From Cryptomeria japonica (Eukaryota > Streptophyta > Pinopsida > Cupressales > Cupressaceae), in NCBI RefSeq assembly GCF_030272615.1, contig NC_081411.1, positions 160,686,971 to 160,750,970 of the forward strand: 64,000 bases of DNA, written 5' to 3'. Positions 33,456 through 44,341 of this stretch are shown here, piece after piece (the stretch's first letter is position 1; the number at the start of each line of letters is the position of its first letter). The notes under the pieces are model-generated. The model saw only the letters and a program-made list of their open reading frames with translations. It made no database searches and was not told the origin of the DNA. Both the position numbers and the translations under genes were made by a program.

Positions 33456-34838
33456 TCACTTTTTCACTGCATAGACAGTTTGGACAGCAGTCATCACTAA
33501 AATAAGTGCAGCTACCACACCAGAGACAACATACCATGGTTCTGAACAGTTCTCCTTTTTGAACTCGCTGACCCATCTCTTTAATCGGCTATTATAGTGC
33601 TTTCTAGCTTGTCTCATAGTAATTTCCAAGGACTCATTTTTAGTCTCAGTAATTGACTTGCAGATACAATTAAACATAACAGCTATTTCTGCATCACTCC
33701 CCAATTTACTGCAAATGATTTTCTCTCTTTTAAGTACGGCAACATCATTCTCAGAGTCAATTAAGTCATCCATTAAGTGTACATACTGAGAAATTATTGT
33801 GGGTATAGAATTTCTTGTGCGTATTTGACACTCTTCAAAAGCCATCAAATTCCGCAATAATCCTTCTGTCCCGTAGTCCACGTGCATTATAGGGATTGCA
33901 AGACTGCCTCCAAACAAACTTCGTTGAAATCGGAGTTTTCCTCCCTCAAATTTTATACCAGCCTTTTCTAGTAATTCAGCTCTTGGAGTGTCATCCACTA
34001 GAACCCGCGTGCGATCGATGCAACCGACATCCAGTAGAATAGGCCCACATCTGTTAACCGCTGTATCGGTACGTTGTTCCCTCTCCTCGATACCATGTTG
34101 ACTTTCAAAATCATAAGCAGATTCCGAGCTTGAATATGATAGCATATCTCTAATCATCCTTCGATATAAATCCAGCAGATGATGTGCCCCATTTTCAATA
34201 TGATGCTTCAGTCTTGATTCAATTTTATTACGCCAAGATGGAAAATAGAAGACAAATGGTCGAAAAAGAAAGAACATCTGAAGCATTTCAGCCAACTTAT
34301 CCTTTGCATGATCATTGAATTCCAATTGGAGTATAGTTATCAATATGAATAAAGGAATTTGGTTTTCCAACTTCCAAATGTCGCTTTGTACAGAAGAGTG
34401 GAAATCGTCATGGTGATCATAGTTTTGAAAACAAGAGTTAGTGGAATCTGTAGGACTTGCGTCCATTCTCACATACGACCTGATGTACTGAAGAATAAAG
34501 CACGCATCCTTCACAAATATGTCCTCAAAAGTTTGTCCACTGCACTCAATTGCTCTATCTTGATAGCAATCCCTAATTTCATTCTCCAACTTTTCAATCT
34601 TCTTATTAAGCTCTGTATTTAACTGCTGGGAGGTGAGGTTGATCCTGGACAAAGCTCTCTTAACTGCTTCCTTCTTATGTCCATCCATTACAGATAGGTT
34701 AATGTTGTGATGGTAAAGCCCCAACCCTACAGCCGATGGAATATAAGCTTCCTCTTTCAGTCCTCTTATGTTAACAGGCACCCTATAAGTGCACAGCGTC
34801 TTTTTTAGAGGATATTGTTCACTAATGTTAATAACCAT
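33456..34838 (-). CDS. DUF247 family membrane protein
   Basis: Intact single-exon gene of 460 codons. I start at the ATG at 34838; an open frame extends 13 codons further but has no ATG. DUF247 landmarks in order: YRVPVNIRG (residues 18-26), YIPSAVGLGLYHH (32-44), a charged helix, WKLENQIPLFIL near 155, HHLLDLYRRMIRDML, the AELLEKAGIKF block, IPIMHVDYGTEGLLRNLMAF, YVHLMDDLIDSENDV, KLGSDAEIAVMFN and a C-terminal transmembrane segment (SGVVAALILVMTAVQTVYAV). Length and domain order fit full-length plant DUF247 proteins. Most family members have no known role; some grass members act in self-incompatibility, which I do not claim here. The C-terminal helix suggests membrane anchoring. No neighbouring genes seem functionally linked; relics at 25.7 and 32.0 kb show the locus was duplicated. 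Confidence 0.93.
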   Translation of the reverse strand: MVINISEQYPLKKTLCTYRVPVNIRGLKEEAYIPSAVGLGLYHHNINLSVMDGHKKEAVKRALSRINLTSQQLNTELNKKIEKLENEIRDCYQDRAIECSGQTFEDIFVKDACFILQYIRSYVRMDASPTDSTNSCFQNYDHHDDFHSSVQSDIWKLENQIPLFILITILQLEFNDHAKDKLAEMLQMFFLFRPFVFYFPSWRNKIESRLKHHIENGAHHLLDLYRRMIRDMLSYSSSESAYDFESQHGIEEREQRTDTAVNRCGPILLDVGCIDRTRVLVDDTPRAELLEKAGIKFEGGKLRFQRSLFGGSLAIPIMHVDYGTEGLLRNLMAFEECQIRTRNSIPTIISQYVHLMDDLIDSENDVAVLKREKIICSKLGSDAEIAVMFNCICKSITETKNESLEITMRQARKHYNSRLKRWVSEFKKENCSEPWYVVSGVVAALILVMTAVQTVYAVKK

Positions 34839-34930
34839 TTCAGAATTCTCCTGCTGCCTCTGTACCGAGCACGACAAGAAAATGTTAGATCCTGAGGAGT
34901 TTAGAGTTCAGAGGCATACAGTTTTGATGA

Positions 34931-34940
34931 CTTATATAGA
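34931..34940 (-). promoter_or_regulatory. TATA box of the DUF247 gene
   Basis: TCTATATAAG on the minus strand, about 95 bp before the ATG, a normal plant promoter distance. No other element was assigned. Confidence 0.6.
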
Positions 34941-34946
34941 AAATGC

Positions 34947-35105
34947 AGGATTTTAAATTTGAACAGTAACTTCAAAATTTTAATCAGATGGAAGCGTTGG
35001 CTTTCCGTTTCTAGCTCCAGTCATCATTTATATCTTCTAAAACGATAAAAGATCCAATGCATAAGAATCAATACAACCAACTTGTGAGAAACTTCTTGCC
35101 GGACT
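34947..35105 (+). repeat. DUF247 upstream block, second copy at 25.7 kb
   Basis: The segment just upstream of the TATA box aligns with 25690-25905. This part of the promoter region is thus repeated 9 kb away without the coding sequence. Confidence 0.6.
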
Positions 35106-35321
35106 GCAACTCGACACTTGCAACATGTAATACGGTTTTCAGTTACTTGTTGAGGATTCAATTTCTTTCTACACCTGACAAAGTTGAATCATGGCTCCTA
35201 GATAGACAAGAAGTTGAGGATAGCTCATCTAACTCTAAATCCTTAGAAGAGGAGCAAGAACCTTGAACTTTGTTTTTTAGGGTGTATACAAGGCATAGAA
35301 ACCAATCTGAAGGGTATTCGT

Positions 35322-35640
35322 TGTTGAACAAACCGGAAAAGAGGGGGTGAATCAGTATTCCCAAAACAAACTGCTTTGATAATCTGAAACTTAGCTTGAT
35401 CTTAGATATTCTTAGCATGAAATGAAATATGTAATAGAAATGAAATTCACAACATACACAATCATAAGAGAGACACTAGATTTTTATACATGGAAAACCC
35501 AAATGGGAAAAATCACAGAGGGTTAACTCTCAAGATATATAACTAGTTATATGGGATTACAAACGAGGTTTACTGCTAGAGGGCTCACTATCCAAATTGC
35601 AATGACTCACTACCGAAAAGAAAAACTGCCAAGAAAATGA
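35322..35640 (-). mobile_element. Fragment J: F-like LTR end
   Basis: Begins TGTTGAACAAACCGG, then AAGAGGGGGTGAATCAGT, matching the ends of the E and F LTRs (AGGGNGGGTGAATCAGTG-like), followed at 35491 by TGGAAAACCCAAATGGGAAA. The rest fades into unidentified sequence, so this is a partial LTR in minus orientation. Confidence 0.5.
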
Positions 35641-35911
35641 AGAAATGAACTAAAAAAGTTGCATCTACATATGCATGGAATTAGTTCCTATTAAGCGAGC
35701 AGACAACACACCATTTTTTTACAGTAGATCCAACTAAGAAACTCTGCAAATCACTTTGCTATTTGCCTACTCCAAAAAATTGTAACACTAGATCTGTCCT
35801 TCTCCTTTACTCATTCAACATCAACTTTTTCTCTTTATCACTTACCTTACTCTTCACTTACTTCATCGTAAATCATCCATCTCATACATATCATGCTTTA
35901 AGCATAATGTG

Positions 35912-35946
<35 letters not shown>

Positions 35947-36551
35947 CAATTCAACCTCAATAACATTTTCCCAAATGATATTTCAACATTCAAATCATGC
36001 ACTACAAGCAATAGAGAAAAACATCAACATAATCTTTCAAGTTTAGTCTAATCCGGAAAGACCATGTCCTCAAATTTCCACAATAACATGCTACTAGAGC
36101 ACAAAGAACATGATCCAACTTTGCATTATGAGGTTTAAGACATGAACAACAAATCATTGAAGGTTAACACTAGAAATAAAGAAAATGGAGCACATAGAGT
36201 TACTCATCCTTGCATAACCGAATACATTTTTGGACCACAACATTTGGAGCATGACTTATGAAGCACCAAAACCATGAATACAACAATCTCAGGTGATTAT
36301 AATAAGCATATCTAAATTGCACTACCATATATGTATCAAGACACAAAAGAAAAGGACTACACCTCTGAAATAAGTCAATTACATACTATTAGACTGCATG
36401 AACGACTAGAGCATGAAACCAATTACCACAACCAACACCAAATCTCTCATATCAAGATAAATGTATCCTCATAGTGACAATATATATTTTTGGAGCAATC
36501 GACAACTTTGCAATACATCAACAACAACTAGGATTTGTAATGTGTATCATG
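35641..36551. other. Non-coding stretch with (CA)16
   Basis: Holds a (CA)16 microsatellite at 35914-35945; otherwise I see nothing. Confidence 0.5.
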
Positions 36552-36641
36552 CATACCTATATTCCACTATTCTTCAACTTACATACCTATCTTCCACTAA
36601 TTTGCAACATATATACCTATCTTTCACTGATTTGCAACATA
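36552..36641 (+). repeat. 30-bp tandem repeat, three units
   Basis: CATACCTAT(A/C)TTCCACTA-type units at 36552, 36582 and 36612, each followed by (T/A)TTTGCAACATA or a variant. Confidence 0.75.
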
Positions 36642-37479
36642 TCAGGATCACTGGGTCTAAAATCAATACATGTATTTATAACATTTGTTTGATGGTTGGA
36701 GAGAATTTTTTGTTTGAATAATAACATGGATGAACCTAGATATGAAGAGGAGGCATTTGGCATTAATGATTTTAATCTTATAATAATGTTATTAATGAGG
36801 AAACGGTCAATTTGAAAAGAATGATACATGGGATCTAGTATTTTTACTTGAAGGATGAAAATATTTCTGTTGTAAATGGGGTGTTCAAGACAAAGATTGG
36901 TTCAAATAGAGGTTTATGTGTATGCTTTTGGATTGTGAAAATTTAATGTCAAATAGAGATATTAAGAAGTATAGAGCATGATTGATTTCCAAAAGTTACT
37001 CTCAAACTAAGGGTATTGATCACAGTGAGATATTTTATCTCAAAGAAAAAATGACATCCATTAGATTTTTAATTTGTTGAAAATATGTTCTCTTGTTGTC
37101 ATTGATGTCAAACTTCTTGATCCAGATTACCAACTTGGTTACAATCTATGGTCCAAATGTGGTCTTCTATAATGTTGTTATAATGGAATAGTAGTGTAGT
37201 CATGCAAATATGTGGACTTTATTTGTGCTAGTTCTAGAAGGCTTTTAATTTTGTATCCTAAAGTTTCCAGAGATTGGGTGTTGGTTTATAGGATCCGCAA
37301 TTGGTATTTAGACTATTGATAAGTTGAAGTTGATCATGCAAGTACTGTACAGTCATCATGTTTTTTTGTTTTTTTTTTGAAACCCTAAAAATAACCGACT
37401 TTGAGTGTTGCCCTAAAAATTGCTTGTTATAAGATGCTGGAATGTAAAAGGGCATAGTAATGGTGTTATACTAATTTAC
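36642..37479. other. Non-coding stretch, no gene seen
   Basis: Nothing identified apart from a T-rich run near 37360. Confidence 0.35.
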
Positions 37480-38140
37480 TGGATAATAAGAAAAAGATTG
37501 GACGACTATGTTCTGTGGATGTAGCCCATCTTGGGTGAACCATGTTAAATCTTTGTGTTATCTGTGTTATGCATTTTCATTCATCTTTTGTGTTTGTATA
37601 TGCATATAATTGTTAATTTGTATTTGCTCTGGATCTGCCTTAACCCTAACATAGACATGTGTGATTATTTTGATGTCAATGCACATTAAATTATTGCATT
37701 CCTATAATTGCTAGTATTTTGGTGATGTAGTTAAGTTATTCATTGTTATTGGTATTTCTTGATGCTATTTTAGATATCTACAAATACTCTTATTGGTTTC
37801 CATTGAAGATCATGAAATATTGTGGCAGTGTGCATTAATAGTTTTATCTTTTGTACCTAACCTATACTATTTTGGTCTATGTAGTTGCATATAGATCTAT
37901 GGAAAATGATTTATGATAGATTGTAAGGTGTTCTAACTTGCTGTGAATCCTCATAGGTCTGAGTTTTCCTTCCAAATTTGCATTGGAGTTTGTTTCTATC
38001 TAATCATTTTGTGTTTACATGTTAGATCTAATTAGGCTGACCTAATTGGCATTCTTTAGGTTACAACTAGTATATAAAGGGTGGAATCATTATGGAGAGA
38101 CAAAGATAAGGTTTGGATATCAATGCAAAGTATATGTGTA
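37480..38140 (+). mobile_element. Copia-type LTR relic
   Basis: GTGGATGTAGCCCATCTTGG then GTGAACCATGTTAAATC (37516-37551) is close to a word common in plant copia LTRs (GTGGATGTAG...GAACCACGTAAATC). A TATA-like TATATAAAGGG stands at 38072. Ends are unresolved. Confidence 0.4.
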
Positions 38141-38578
38141 GCTATAGTGGTCCATAAGTGTTTTGATTAATAAAAGTGGGATAGGCCCCTACCATTACAT
38201 AACCACAGAGCGACACCTTTTCACAACCAACAAAAAAACTCCCCACTAACACAACAAAAAAACCCAACAGGGCAACCCAAGAGCCAACAAAACAACTAGA
38301 AAACAAACAGAAATAGAAAGAGTAGAAGACACTAAAAAAACAAAACAACCACCCATTAAAGGCACAAAGTGATGGCCAACTAGATGGGGGAATTTATATC
38401 TTACCATTCCTGGAATGAGTTTAACATTTTATCAAAGAATGACACTTTTTCCAAGAACCTATCCTAGAGGTGGAGGACACCAAGATAGAATTAGGGGTGA
38501 CTTTAACCAATGACTTTGTGGGGCTTGAACTCGCGATTAGGGCCCTTATTTGTTTCCATTTCTTCTCCCTTTTCCTAT
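38141..38578 (-). other. Non-coding tail region of unit I
   Basis: The short minus-strand frame at 38142-38348 ends ...GAYPTFINQ, a hydrophobic tail reminiscent of LINE 3' ends. Unsure. Confidence 0.25.
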
Positions 38579-40588
38579 TCAATTTAGTTTGTAAGGTTTG
38601 GATAGGTTGTGGAGAGGCATATTGGTCGCATTCCTACAAGCCAAATTGGCCTCCTCAATTTTCATTTTGAGGGCCTCTTGGGATCGCTTGATTTCTTCCA
38701 CCTCAATTTTAGTCCCAGTCATCTTGAGCTTGGTGTTCAAATCTTCAATCCTCCCATTCACCTTATCCCACTTTTCCATGAGGCCAACAAATACATTAAA
38801 AAATCTCCAAACTTTGTCATCATCAATGTCCTCTAGCTAGGCATTAGCTCTAGCTTCTACCTTAGCCACAACCTCTAACTTGTTAATTTTCCTTATCACC
38901 ATATTCATCTACCCAAAACTATATTTCAAAAAATCATCCTACCTTTGCACATCATCATGCAAGTCCTTCAAATTTTTGGTGAGGATTGTAATCGAGCTCG
39001 GGGCTTGGTATTTGCAGAGGGGGGAGGGTTTGTGGGAGGAAAGCTAGGGTTAACATCATCATTAATATTAGTGGCAAGGGACCAATCCAATATTGCAGTT
39101 TCAAAGGAGTGTGATTCATAAGAGGAAATAGAGTCAGACCTTGAGTCCTCGACGATCTCCACATCCTTGTGCACCTCAATTTGGGGTTCTACATCAAGGT
39201 CTTTTTTAGAGGCTGAAATGGCTTTAAATTTGGTCATGCACACGATGTTCTTTCTTGTGGACATTTTAGAACCCAAATGAGACAATTCACCGAAGTTGGA
39301 TGAGGTGACAATGAGATCAACATATACGCTAGGATCGTAAGTTGACTTGATTTCAATAGTAGGGATCCCACTTGAGGGGGTTAGGGCCAAATGGAAATTA
39401 TCAAGCCTACGCATGAGACCCTAATAAAGGGGAGGTTTACCCTTAACACAAGCCTTAAAAATAGATTGAGACAAAGAGGACAAGACCCAACAAGGAAAGT
39501 CCATTCTTACCCCGTGGCACGGGTGATTCAGCATAGGGAAGAGTTGAAGGTGAAATCTCCTCTTTCTGCCATCCAGAGTGAAATATTTCATAAGAAGAAT
39601 GGCAGCCTCCTTCCAAATACTAGGAAGCTCTTCTTCATTGGAGATAATTTGGAGTCTAGAAACCCCTTTCCCAAGTTCAAGAAATATTTGAAATCTTCCT
39701 TATAATTCCCCTTGGGCTTCTTGGGAAAGGAGATGCCATCAAGGGCCAAACAATTCACTTTCACAATAGTCTCCTCAGAAACCACAAAGCCATAGAAAGT
39801 TTGGGATCATGGTCAGTCATCCCCTCCACATAGGAATCCAGATTGCTCTAAATCTCATTACTCTAGAGCTCTCCATTGTTTTTGAATTCAAAGCATTCAT
39901 CAGGTTCAACATAGTTCAAATCACCTCCCATCTCCAAAAACCCAAAAGCCAAAATGAGAAAGTGATAGGTTTGATAGTAACAATGGTGGGTACCAACAAA
40001 ATTAAAGTGTCACACCACCTTATCCAACAAGGAAAGGAGAAGGGAAGAATGGAAACTACCAGAAAGGTGGGATTACTCATCATTAATGGGTAAGTAATTC
40101 AATATGATGGCACGACCCACAGTTGGGACTTCAAGCATTTGGGACCACAATTTCAAATTATTCAACATCATGTCAAACCCTACCAGCTTGTCTGCCACTC
40201 CATTTCCATCATGCCGCACTTGGCAAAATATAACCTCACCGAGAGTAGGAAGGAGGGTGCAACACTTGTCTATGAGAGAAGCAGTCTGCTAGTTCAACTT
40301 GGCCACCTTATTAAGCATCATAATAGTGTTGCAGAAGTGTTTTTTATTAGATTAGCAGGGAGGTGGCCCTGAACCGGATAAACAACAACCAACTTACAAG
40401 ATCATATGACCATCAACACATAAAAATGGATCTCCCTTCAAAAATAATCAAAATCATTCATTACCCTATAGCTATTTCTACTAATACAAAGAAGCTTCCA
40501 GCTATTAAACCAAATAACAGTAGCTAACCTATTAACCTTCTCCTTAGAGCTAATAATCATAGAGCTCATATCAGCATTAAACCTATCA
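38579..40588 (-). pseudogene. Unit I, C-terminal part: acidic and coiled-coil segments
   Basis: Minus-strand frames at 39588-39785, 38968-39414 and 38579-38779, separated by stops and frameshifts, continue the reading direction of 43365-43907 after element C is disregarded. 38968-39414 is acidic with a Pro-rich tail; 38579-38779 is a Lys/Glu-rich coiled coil (MEKWDKVNGRIEDLNTKLK). The plan of globular N-terminus, acidic stretch and coiled coil resembles the C-terminal half of ORF2 in element E, but direct similarity was not shown. Not recognised as gag or pol. It could equally be a dead host gene. Confidence 0.35.
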
Positions 40589-40593
40589 TAAAC
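40589..40593. other. Target-site duplication, left of element C
   Basis: TAAAC, against TAAAA at 42893-42897: one mismatch. Confidence 0.5.
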
Positions 40594-40954
40594 TGTTAGA
40601 GTTGTCTTTTATTAGCTATCATAAACTATTAGAGTTGTCTTTTATTAGCTAATAATTATTTATTTAATTATTAGTCTATTATACTCTATGCTTAAGCTAA
40701 ACTTAGGAATCTTATAATTCTTTAGGATTTTCACCTTTAGGGTTTCGAGTATCCTCTTATAAGGATTCTCTCTTTGTATTTTCATTAACAACTGTAATAT
40801 TGAATTGCATTCTTGTTGCACGACAATATGAATCCTCTTTTTTGGATCTCTGAATTCTGGTCTCCATAGCTTTTTTGCTTCTCTCCTTGTGTGACAGGTT
40901 TGCATGCAAGTGATCTTGGGGAGCTGTAGAGTTGATTTTTCCTCAACTCCAATA
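40594..40954 (+). repeat. 5' LTR of element C
   Basis: 361 bp from TGTTAGAG; a second start TATTAGAG at 40627 gives 328 bp, the length of the other LTRs. The extra 33 bp is a duplication of flank plus LTR tip. Confidence 0.8.
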
Positions 40955-40967
40955 TGGTATCAGAGCT
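40955..40967 (+). other. Primer-binding site of element C
   Basis: TGGTATCAGAGCT, perfect match to the plant initiator-methionine site, no spacer to the LTR end AATA. Confidence 0.9.
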
Positions 40968-42420
40968 CCGGATCTGCATGCCCCTATTCTCTTCATGAGA
41001 GATTTTGGGTCTTGTTCTTCATATCTGTGTATTCAGGGGTTTGTGTAGTTGTGTTTTTCTATTTCTAGGGGTAGCTAATTTTTTGGTAAATTTTGGTGCC
41101 AAAAGGACCTCATAGTTGGATTCTGAAGGCTGATTCCATGAATTTTGATATATAATTTGCCTATTTTCAGCGACAGGGGCATGATTTTTTACTGGCACGT
41201 TTCTTGAGGCACGAAAATCCATACAGTTGTACCTGCAAATGTGTCAGAAAATTTTTTGTCAATAATTTTTTATTTATTTTTAACCTTCTTTATGCCCTAC
41301 AAGAGGGTTTTTTTCTTTTGGTCAAACGGAGGCACTTTTTCAAAAACTTTATATCATCAGAAAGCTCTTTCCGAGCTCTATCCAGATCTAGAGGTTTGAA
41401 CTTTTGATTTTGTTTTTTTGATGGAGTTTTTTTGCTGTTAAAGCCAGTGGTTCATCTTTGCACTCCGGGAGACATAAATTGAGCATCTGAAATCCATTTT
41501 TAGTGAACTATATATCGTTGGAAAGCTTGTTCTATATTCTTTCCATTCATATGAGTTTTCTTTCTAGGTTCTTCTCCAGGTATATTTTATTCAGTGTTTT
41601 TCTTTTTAGCACTCTGGTGAATATCCTAGATGTTTCAGGGCTTGGGGTCTCTTTCTTTGAGTAGGATATTTGGATATTCTTTCTATTTCTAGTCTTCTGT
41701 CTCTTCTTATTATTGTAGCATTTTATTTATGCAAACACACTGAGATAAAGTGCAACCATGCATTGTATACTTGGGATCTTGCACATCTTGTGCCTTATTA
41801 TACATGCACTACTTATAAAGTGTCATGCGGGCGTTGATGTTTGCCTTTTTTTTCCATCTACCTTTGTCACGTGAGTGTTCCTTCCACAACATTAGCCTTA
41901 TGATGTGTGTCAAGTGAGTGTTCCTTCTACGACACTGTGTACTTTCTTTGCACCTTCGATGTTCCTGGTTCTTTGTCATACAGTTCTTGTTGGTCATTCT
42001 TTTCAGTGTACTTGTCCCTCTCCCTTTTCAATATTATGGGGAGGTTTGTCATGTTGTTTCTAATGCTTCCTTGGTTCGATTGATCAGCTCTTCAAGCTTT
42101 GGTGTTTCATGCCATTTGTATCTTCGAGTTTAGTTGTTTGCCTTTGTTTGTTGTCTGATTCGAGTAGTGTCATTTGAGGGTACTCATGCAGATTACAGTC
42201 TTCTCTACCTAGTCATGTTCTATTTTAGTGGAGGTTCTTCATATCAGCAATTACCCTTCGACAATGTTTGCAGCTATTTCATGCTTTAGTGGTGTTCTTC
42301 ATGCTTTTTTCTTCCTATCTTCTGGAACATTCTTGTTTGGAGGCTTCTTAGTCCTTCGCTTGAGCTTTCATCTCTTCTTGGAGAGGAATTTTGTTCTCAC
42401 AGAATTTTCTCCTTTTTTTC

Positions 42421-42562
42421 CACTTTACAGAGATTTTATTGTACTTGGGTACCTCATCGGGCCTAGTTGTCAGGAACCATTGTTGCTTTCATGCATTTTT
42501 TTACATGCTCTTTTAGTCTTTAGTTGTTTTTAGCTACTCCCTAAGTTCACCTTAAGGGAGGG
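42421..42562 (+). other. 3' non-coding block and purine-tract hairpin of C
   Basis: CTTTACAGAGATTTTATTG, then GTACTTGGGTACCTCAT (42441-42457), as in B; related blocks in A and D. At the end CCCTAAG pairs with CTTAAGGG (42539-42558), so the tract AAGGGAGGG lies in a hairpin arm. Confidence 0.65.
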
Positions 42563-42892
42563 TGTTAGAGTTATCTTTTATTAGCTAGTAATTATTAGTT
42601 TAATTATTAGTCTATTATACTCTATGCTTAAGCTAAACTTAGGAATCTTATAATTCTTTAGGGTTTTCACCTTTAGGGTATCGAGTATCCCCTTATAAGG
42701 ATTCTCTCTTTGTATTTTCATTAACAACTATAAATATTGAATTGCATTCTTGTTGTACAATCAATATGACTCCTCTTTTCTGGATCTCTAAATTCTGGCC
42801 TCCATAGCTTGTTTGCTTCTCTCCTTCTATGAGAGGTTTGCATGCAGGTGATCTTTGGGAGTTGTAGAGTTGATTTCTCCTCAACTCCAATA
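42563..42892 (+). repeat. 3' LTR of element C
   Basis: 330 bp, TGTTAGAG ... CAACTCCAATA, ending in TA as in B. Confidence 0.85.
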
Positions 42893-44341
42893 TAAAAAAT
42901 TCTAGAAAAGTCATAACCTAAAAATTTAATCGAAAGGGGTTTGCAGACCCCACAATTGTTCTCAAAATGGCAAGTCATAACCATAAAAGCATTAACAAAA
43001 TTAAGGGTGAAAGTTTAAGGGTTTTAGCATAAAATTTCTTAGAGCTACCAACACTACTGGATGTCGGGGCAAGACCGCTAACAGTTGGGTAATGATCAAC
43101 AGCAAATTTGTACATCAAGTAAATGAGACCTTGATGGAGCGGGTGATTCGCCCCATTTTGAATACAAGTTATAAGGGAGGAAAAGAGAAAAAGGGGCATA
43201 TTAATTTTTTGCATATTCCTAACATGGTTGAGGATAGGGAAGTGGTACCCATGCACAATTGGGTACCACCCCTCAAGAGTAAAATACCTCATAACATAAT
43301 AACTAACCTACGGATAGGGTTGAGGTAAAGAAAAACTATCATACCCATTTTGGAGATGCACTAGTTACTCGCCCTTCCTAAAGAATCTCCTCATAAACTT
43401 CTTGTAATCCCCCGCACTCTTCCTCTCCACCAGCTCTCCATCGTTCTGAATACCTATAACCTTTGCAATGTATTCAGGAGTAACAGTGAAGGAGATTCTA
43501 CTAACATTGACCTTCCCATTCTGCCAAGAGTTGTAGACCCTGACAAAGAGCTCCTTGTTGTAGCCTTTAATCGCTAAGAAGAAAGGGGTAAAACTCGCTT
43601 CATGAAAAATATCCCACAACTCCTTATTATCTCTAAGTCCTTCACAATTTTTAGGTTTAGTGCATTTGAGAGGGCCCCCCATTTCTAAATTGGTATGAGC
43701 AGTGGGAAGAGAGATTTTGTGAAAGCGATCAGATAAAAGATTACCAAATTTCTTTCTCTTGCTACATTTGGAAGGTAAGTTTTTAAAATTATCAAACCAG
43801 AATTTAATCTTTCGAAGGTCCTTGCATGTGCGACACCCGTTGAAATCATTACTCATAAAGGTAGCATAAAAATCTAATTTTCTCCTTCTCTTTATCATGA
43901 AAGCCAAAACTTTCCCAAATGAAGAGAAATCAGAAAACCAGAGCCATCGTAATCACTTCAAGAAAGTTCTTGTCCACATCATAGACTAGCTAGGTCATCC
44001 AACTGGAAAGAAAACCCATGGGGTCATAATGCTAAGTCATCTTCAGCCTACATAAGCTTTTGTAGGGGTCCACCATGTAAAAAACATATTAAAAAATGTC
44101 CATCAAGATACAAAATTTGAAAAAGCCAATACTCTAGCCAAGAATATCCTCATCTTGCTCTTTTTTCTGACTTTGAATTTTCCTATGAAGGAAAAGGCCC
44201 CCCACCTTGGTGAGCCAAATGAGCCTTTTAAAAAACATAAGGAGGGAACACATAAAACAATTTGAAGAAATTCAAACTATCATCTCTATTCCATTTCCCA
44301 CCTTCTTTTTTAGGTTCTTCTTTCCTCTGTGAGGATTTCTT
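42893..44341 (-). pseudogene. Unit I, N-terminal part: 180-codon ORF of unknown family
   Basis: The clearest piece is 43365-43907, starting MAFMIKRRRKLDFYATFMSN, with a central basic region (KCSKRKKFGNLL) and a globular C-terminal half (LWDIFHEASFTPFFLAIKGY, SFTVTPEYIAKVIGIQNDGE). The motif around VTPEYIAKVIGI is like ITKEAIQDVTGL in ORF2 of element E and ISRDTIRAMFGM in H; such 'hydrophobic-T-x-E-x-I-x-x-V-x-G' words also occur in plant transposon-linked domains of unknown function. Reading goes on, with breaks, through 42975-43292 and 42893-42984 to the insertion point of C. The remainder (43908-44341) is non-coding. Confidence 0.4.

Larger units (their letters stand above)
40594..42892 (+). 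mobile_element. Element C: small non-coding LTR retrotransposon
   Basis: Same family as B, opposite orientation. LTRs at 40594-40954 and 42563-42892, primer site TGGTATCAGAGCT at 40955-40967 directly at the LTR end, purine tract AAGGGAGGG directly before the 3' LTR. The interior has no gag or pol. The frame 42228-42533 parallels one in B (shared MEVL.ISNY and FAAISCFSGVLH), but similarity is no better than that of the DNA. The left LTR is longer because its first 22 bp plus 11 bp of flank occur twice. C interrupts the minus-strand unit I. Confidence 0.85.

Noticed and set aside
33867-34622. Plus-strand ORF at 34359-34622 within the DUF247 gene
   Set aside because: Shadow of the real gene on the opposite strand.
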